A DNA stretch of 64,000 nt from Sclerodactyla briareus. Taxonomy: Eukaryota; Echinodermata; Holothuroidea; Dendrochirotida; Sclerodactylidae. Numbering within the stretch: the first letter of the stretch is position 1; each line of letters begins with the position of its first letter. The notes beneath the pieces are model-generated. The model was not told the DNA's origin and searched no databases. It worked only from the letters and a program-made list of their open reading frames with translations. A program made the position numbers and the translations under genes. The stretch is from NCBI GenBank assembly GCA_026419785.1, contig JAODTK010003444.1, positions 124,001 to 188,000 on the forward strand. Reading direction: 5' to 3'. Positions 57,376 to 64,000 of the stretch are shown piece by piece.

Positions 57376-57966
57376 TTGTTCGAACTAAATAAAATGGCGG
57401 CAGAAAATTATCCACATGGAGATACTACCCACGTAAATCAGGTACAGAATAAATAGTGACGACCGAAACAACGTGAAAACAGCAGTAATGGCAGTAATAC
57501 CTAGGAAAAGGTCCACACTATTTGTAAATCTACTTTTTTTAAAGGCAAGTCGTTTTGCTTACTCATTCCCATACACAACCATTCGACTATAAGCTATCGA
57601 GAGACAACCATCCCCCCCCCCCCCCCCCACCAGACAGGCTTCATTTGTGAAGGGCGGAGGAAGGACTAAACGACGGAAAGAGAATAAAGGAAGGGGAACT
57701 GGAAACAATTGACAAATTATGAATAATGAGAAAACCGAAAGGGAAATTATCAGTAACAATTGCATTTCGGACAGAGGTCGTAATAGTTGTTTGATGTTGG
57801 ATGTGGCGTCATTTTTCGAACTCTTCAGCGCACATGTTACAGGCGTACGAATGTAAATATTGGCACAAGACAGACAAGCCGACAGACAAACAGACAGAGA
57901 GACAGATTACAGGAATTACCTGTTTTGTGGGGGCCTCGATATATGTCTCATAGAAATTTGGTATTT
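57376..57966. other. unassigned stretch with a poly(C) tract
   Basis: 17 C at 57612-57628. Nothing else recognised. Confidence 0.4.
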
Positions 57967-60146
57967 ATTGTAATCCTGGCATACCACTCGATAGGCACAT
58001 AATAAACAACATCAGTACTGTTACAACACCGTGCAAAGTTAGATTGAACAGCCACACCAACGATCACAATACACAAAAAACAAATATTCCCACCCACACA
58101 CACAAAAAGGATTAAAAAAGACCAAAACTGTGTCGCGATTACTTGCCAAAGCTGACAGGCTAGTTGGCTTGCTAAGGCCAAACCAGAAAAGTTGTATTAC
58201 CCCTATTTGATTTGTCAGCTTACTTGAAATTCCTTTCTAACTAGTCGCCACACTTGGACTTTCAAATATTATCCTTCCCTTCTCTGCCCCTCCCTCTACT
58301 ACTTTTGTGGATAACAAATGAACTCCCCAATTCACCACGAATTACCCTCAAATCCGACAAAGTTTTGGAAAATCACAAAAAAAATATGCAATTTGACCTT
58401 CGGTGAACGTCGAAATGACTTCACCCATCCGGAAAGTTTATATATAATAATTATAATAATAACACTTATTATTATTACTATTATTTATTATTATTTATTA
58501 TTATTATTATTAGTATTATTTTATTATATTCTTAACAGGAATAGGTTTTTGGCGACATCTAAAATGCGAAATTTCACTGAGCCTCTTAGAAAGTTTTCAT
58601 CTACTGCTGTAAACCCAACGTCTGGGCTCAAATTAATTGCGTGTTTGCCCAATGTTGGCCGACCCCTGTCGTGAGGGAGGGTTATGGGGGTGATAGGGTA
58701 CGTTCCCGATTGTGCTGGGTTTTCGATTTTGTGTTCTGGGTCACCCGCCGTGAGGGGGTCTTACATGTAACCGCTATTGTTGTAAACAGTGTATCAAACA
58801 TGGAGTTCTGCCTGCCCCACCTCGGGCTTATTTCTTCCCGTGAAACCTGTCAGGGGACCCCACACTTCTGCCATATACACTACTCGTGGTACCATTTTAA
58901 ATTAACTTTAGATGATCTACTTTGTTGAATGCCCATAGAATTTGTCGTAGCCACTGGAGTTTAGGGTATGCATGGCACCCGAGAGCTTAATACCCAAGTA
59001 AACAAGTTAGGTGTGCCTTGAGATTGGGCCATGGATAACACAAAACCACTGTGCTATAGGAACATGGGTGAAGCATATAATGCCCTACTGCAGGGCCACA
59101 AGACACTATCAGTCTTTCCAGGAAAATGGGTTCTTATAATGAAAATGGGACAAGAGGGAGTCAACAGGTGTATTTAAGTAATTCTACCACTTGTGTGGCT
59201 CTGAGGGTGCGGTTTCTCTCATATGGGTAATCACTTACCCCTTGCCTGAGGGATCTAATCGGCACTGGGCACAATATTCCCTGTTTTAAAAATCTTGACA
59301 CAAGGGCTCTTAATTTGCTGATTGGCAGGTGCCACACACGAACTGATTCTAAGTTCACAAAAAACACATTCGGCTCCCATGCATAGCCAAACTACATGCA
59401 GTTCGCCTAGACCAATGGGTCCGCACCTTTTTCTCTCCCATTTCCCCCCCTTTGCATTTCGCTGAAGCCGTTCCCTTTTTGTTAAATACATTATAATTTA
59501 AGTTTATAGGTGGGGAGATGCGTGAAAGGTGTAAAACTTGCTATGTAATTGTGTTTGTAAACACCAGCATTCACAAACCCAAATTCCGCAAGAATGAACT
59601 ACCTTTTGTATACCATTTCATTCATCCCCTTCATTCTCCCCCGAATTCTTGGAAATCCCCCCCCCCCCGGGAAATTTCTCCCTGGTTTGTGAGCCCTGCC
59701 TTGACAACAAAACTTTCCATTAAAAATCCTTCTAAATTAAATTGGATTTGTTGCCAACATTTCCTATGAACCAACTCCAAGTTTAAAACAACATTCCAGT
59801 GTTTTAGGCTGTCGGCCCTTTCACACCGTGTGCGTTCCTTGAGATAGCTCGTTAATAGGATTGTTGTATTACATAAGTCTAATTCACTTTAGGTTTTCCC
59901 AACACACGATCTGGTCATCACCCACCCTCAGCAGTCCAATGTAAACAACAAGGTTAAATGAGGTCAAAAGGTCAATGAGATCCACGCGGTCGGCAGTATG
60001 TAGTTTGATTGTCTTATGGTGTACCTTAATGATCTTGAACTGGCAACCAAAACCAATAGGGGTCTCCTTCGATAGTCCAAACCCACATACTCATTTTGAA
60101 CTTCATACATGCTGCGTTCTTTCGATATCGTGCTGACAATAGGTGT

Positions 60147-60182
<36 letters not shown>

Positions 60183-60759
60183 ACACACACACAGCACGCA
60201 CGCACGCGCACACACACACAACACATACACATACACACCACACCAAACGCACGGTGCGCGACTGCATATATTCCTTTTGGCTTCGCAAGGATAAAAAACG
60301 TGTGCAACGATGACTCTCAGTGTGTGTATCATACCCGATACAGGCATCTCACTTCCTTCCGTCGTCCGTGTATGGTCGCCATTTCTAAACCCGTTTTGGT
60401 CCGTACTTCCAAAACCCAACATGTAGAAAAAAAAAAAAATTGAATAATATAACTAATATAACAAACCAATGCTTTCCCGCTGTCACCCGTATGCTGCCGG
60501 GAAATATGAAGTATAGGCCTAGGTAACGTACAACCCCCTAGGGTAGCTTCAATAGTGTACGGCCCGCTTGCAGTAGCCAATCGAACCCTGGGAAACATCG
60601 AAATCTGGATACATCGACCCTGGGATCACCGAATCCTGCGAATATCAACCTAGAACATCGACACAGTGCGCAAACAGCATTCATTTGCAGGAAAATGAAA
60701 GAAACCCTCTCAATTGTAGGGTATTCTGGATTGGGATTTGTCGAAAAAATACAAGCATC
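57967..60759 (+). repeat. 2.8-kb direct duplication, copy 1
   Basis: Starts ATTGTAATCCTGGCATACC and ends GGGATTTGTCGAAAAAATAC. The whole stretch aligns to 61200-64000 in the same order: the GTGTCGCGATT block, an (ATT)n run (58440-58530), GGGTCACCCGCCGTGAGGGG near 58739, CCACACTTCTGCCATATACAC, a C-run near 59660, the CA microsatellite at 60150-60236, and GTAGCCAATCGAACCCTGGG at 60574. Open frames are not conserved between the copies, so no gene is supported. Confidence 0.88.
60150..60240 (+). repeat. CA/CACG microsatellite
   Basis: Matched in position by the run at 63403-63490 in the second copy. Cys/Val-rich and His/Thr-rich frames are repeat artefacts. Confidence 0.95.
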
Positions 60760-61199
60760 AGACATTTCAAAGTGCTCATCTTTTTCGCGACCATGGCATA
60801 TGTCGAAAATTCGGGGCAATGATTTTGCCTGAAACTGGAAGGTTTCTCAAATGCACTCTTGCTTCCATGCAGTTCATGGAGATGTTTGGGGGCTGGTCCT
60901 CCATGCAGGCCTGTCTCCCGTGTCTTCCTCATGTTATCGAGCAAGCGCCATCTCCTCCTTAACACAGTCTTTCCAATCCACTCCCCTTGTCGTCCTCTCG
61001 CCTCTCTTCCCCACCTCAAGCTCCATCCTTCCAACATAGGTCTCATCTCGGCGCCTCACATGTTCGCAAACCATGGTATCATCTCTCTGAGCTCAGCCAC
61101 CCATCATTTTCTTTCTGCCTGACGTCCTCATCCCTCATTTGATTATCCATCTATCTATCTATCTATATGCGTTGGAAAACAGTGGTGGTTAGGACTCTC
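60760..61199. other. spacer between the 2.8-kb copies
   Basis: Unique within the window, with four TATC units near 61147-61166. The 121-codon minus frame at 60681-61046 runs across the copy boundary and is not recognised. Confidence 0.5.
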
Positions 61200-63409
61200 A
61201 TTGTAATCCTGGCATACGCATCGATAGGCACAAGATAAACAAACATACTGTTACCAACAACGTGAAGTTAGCATTGACAGCCACCACCAACGATTCACCA
61301 TAGCACACAAAACAAATATTACCACACACAAAAAAGGTTATTAAAAAAAAAAAAAAAAGACCACAAAAACTGTGTCGCGATTTATTGCCAAAGGACAGGG
61401 CTAGGGATGTAAGGCCAAACCAGAAAAGTTGTATTACCCCTATTTGCTATTGTCAGCTTACTGAAATTCCTTTCTAAAAGTCGCCACACTGGAATTTCAA
61501 TATGATCCTTTCCCTTCTCTGTTCCTCCCTTCCTTCATACTACTTTTGTAGATAACAAATGAACTCCCATTTTCACCAAGAATACGCAATTCCTACAAAA
61601 GTTTGGAAAATCAAAAAAAAAATATGCAAATTTGACCTTCGGTGACTTCGAAATGAACTTGACCCAATCCGGAAAGTTATATATACATAAAATAATAATA
61701 ATAAACATTATATTATTCATTATTATTATTATTATTATATATGAACAGGAATAGGTTTTGGCGACATCTGAAATGCTAATTTTCACTGAGGCCTTTAGAA
61801 AGTTTCATCTACTGCTGTTAAACCCAATCTGCTCAAAATTATTGCGATGTTTGCAATGTTGTGCCGACCCCTGTCGTGATGGAGGGGTATATGGGGGTGA
61901 TAGAGTACCGGTTCCCGATTGTGCTGGGTTCGATTTTGTGTTCTGGGTCACCCGAGGTGAGGGGGCCTTACATATACCGCTATGGTTGGAAACAGGGTAT
62001 CAAACAGGGAGTTTCTGGCCTGCACCTACCTCGGCTTTTCTTCCAGTGGAAATGTGAAAACTGTCAGGGGGAACCCCCACACTCTGCCATATACACTACT
62101 CGTGGTACCATTTTAAATTAACTTTGAATTGGCCTACTTTGTTGTTGAGAATGCCCATAAGAAATTGTCGTAGGCCACTGGGAGGTAGGGTATGCAATGG
62201 CTGGCTACACGAGAGCTTAAACACAAGTAAAAAGTTAGGTTGCCTTGGATTGGACCAGTGATACACAAAACCACTGTGACTATAGGGACAACATGGGTGC
62301 AGCGATATACATGCGCATTACTGCAGTGCCAAAACTAATATTCAGTCTCTCTGTCAGGAAAATGGTTGTGTGATAATTGAAAAGGGGACACGGGAGGGAG
62401 TCAAAAAGGGGTATTTACAGTATATTCTAAACACTTGGGGGTGGAATCTGAAGGTGCCGTTCTCTGCAAATTGGGTATCACATACTCCTGACTGAGGGAT
62501 ATATATCGGCGCCACTGGGCACAGCACCACATATGCCTTTTTAAAAATTCTGACAACACAAGCATCTTAATTTTGCTGAGTGGCAGGTGGGCACCCGAAA
62601 TATTATAAGTTCAAAACGACATGTCGGCGCCCATTGCATAGCGAAACTACATGCGTTACGCCTAGACCATAGTTCCCAACTTTTTATCCCCCCATACCCC
62701 TTTGCATTCGCTTGAAGCCGTTCCCCTTTTTTTAAATACATTATAATTTAAGGTTGATGGTGGGGGGAGATGCGGGGAAGGGAAAGGGTTGTCAACTTGC
62801 TATGTTGTAATTTGGTTTGTAAACACGAAGAATTCACAAACCCAAAAAATTCCGCCGAAAGAATGACTACCTTTGTAGACATTTCATTCTCCCCCGAAAT
62901 CTTGAAATCCCCCCCCCCCCACGGGAAATTCTCCCTGGTGGAGGCCCACTGGCCGGTGACAAACAAAACTTTCCATAAAATCCATTCTAAATTGATTTGT
63001 TGCCAACATGTCAATGACAAAGCCAAGATTTTAAAAATTCGTGTTTAGCTGTCTTGACCTTTCAACAGTGCGTTCCTGGAGATAGATCGTTATCGGAGTG
63101 TTGTATACATAAGTCTAATTCACTTTATGGTTGTGTCCCAACAACAAGGATTTTGTCATACAAACAAAATCAGCAGTCAATGTAACAAAGTTAAAAATGA
63201 GGTTCAAAAGGCACATGAGATCAAAGTCGGTCGGCCCAGTCAGGCAGATGTAGTTTGATTGTCTTCTGATGGACCTTAAATGATTGGAACTGGCACCAAA
63301 ACAAATAGGGGTCATTTCCTTCGATATGTCCAACCCACATACTTAATTTAAAGGAATACATGCTTGCGTTCTTTAGATATCGTGCTGACAATAGGTGTCT
63401 CAAACACAC

Positions 63410-63442
<33 letters not shown>

Positions 63443-64000
63443 GCCCACGCGCACACACACACACACAACACATACACACAACACACAAACGCACAGGTGC
63501 GCGACCCACTGAATATATCCTTTTGACCTTCGGCCAAGGAAAACAAAACGTGTGCAACGATGACTCTCAGTGTGTGTATCATACACGATAACAGGGCATC
63601 TCACTTCCTTCCGCGGTCCGTGTATTGTCGCCATGTTTAAACCAGTTGTGGATCCATCAAACGTAGTGTAGAAGAAAAAAAAAATTGAGTTAATATAACT
63701 AATAATAACAAACCAAATGCATTTCACGGCTGTCACGTTATGCTGCCGGGAAATTTAAGATAGGCCCGGTAAAGTTACAACCACTAGGGTACGTTCAAGG
63801 TGGACGGCCGCTTGCAGTAGCCAATCGAACCCTGGGAACATCGAAATCTGGATACATCGAAACCCTTGGATCACCGAATCCTGCGAATATCGAACCCTGA
63901 GAAACATCGACACATTGCGCAAACAGCGTTCATTTCAGGAAAATGAAAGAAACCCTCTCAATTGTAGGGTATTCTGGATTGGGATGTCGAAAAATTACAA
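61200..64000 (+). repeat. 2.8-kb direct duplication, copy 2 (runs to window edge)
   Basis: Offset about 3.23 kb from copy 1. It contains the same internal landmarks, including A-run 61344-61359, (ATT)n 61688-61740, C-run near 62911-62920 and CA microsatellite 63403-63490. Differences are dense single-base indels and some substitutions. It still matches at base 64000, so its end lies outside the window. Confidence 0.88.

Noticed and set aside
59964..60422. 152-codon minus-strand Cys/Val-rich frame
   Set aside because: It is a translation of the CA microsatellite, and the frame is not conserved in the second 2.8-kb copy.

Overview
The window is animal nuclear DNA with almost no intact coding sequence. 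No frame longer than about 210 codons is open, and the protein-like traces are small single exons with splice signals, frameshifted retrotransposon ends, or unrelated open frames. A DIRS-type tyrosine-recombinase retrotransposon, 5'-truncated LINE ends of several lineages, tRNA-headed SINEs sharing a LINE-type tail, hAT-type MITEs, microsatellites and long poly(G)/poly(C) tracts together suggest a repeat-rich invertebrate genome. A marine deuterostome (echinoderm, hemichordate or cephalochordate) is my guess; nothing here proves it.

Layout. 0-13.6 kb: mostly unrecognised intergenic or intronic DNA, with a CGATA-repeat inverted element (1.99-2.94 kb), a minus-strand tRNA-like SINE head (4.2-4.4 kb), a LINE/SINE tail (7.33 kb) and a short MITE (8.2 kb). 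13.7-15.0 kb: an internally deleted LINE whose flanks recur at 35.75-36.31 kb. 16.94-20.41 kb: a decayed DIRS-like element (reverse transcriptase, then tyrosine recombinase) bounded by perfect 37-bp inverted repeats. 22-28 kb: a LINE end, two MITEs (one with an 8-bp target duplication) and G-tract repeats. 32.2-33.1 kb: the best host-gene evidence, a minus-strand terminal exon with two YxNT motifs and, 72 bp further on, a coiled-coil ORF. 33.5-34.4 kb: end of a LINE with an R2-type endonuclease domain. 38.4-42.3 kb: two inverted copies of a hairpin-bearing repeat around an L2-like LINE end; another LINE end follows at 42.4-42.9 kb. 45.06-45.28 kb: a minus-strand terminal exon of death-fold character.

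44-64 kb is a mosaic of direct duplications: 48.8-50.6 with 50.8-52.1 kb, 54.16 with 56.05 kb, and 57.97-60.76 with 61.20-64.00 kb. They are mixed with many copies of a roughly 305-bp repeat. Better-preserved copies of that repeat carry clustered AGGTCA half-sites in DR1 and DR4 spacing, the arrangement bound by nuclear receptors. A SINE with a 6-bp target duplication sits in one copy of the 48.8 kb duplication and is absent from the other.

No rRNA, intact tRNA, CRISPR array or bacterial-type operon is visible. The possible host genes are known only from their last exons, so how they work together cannot be said.
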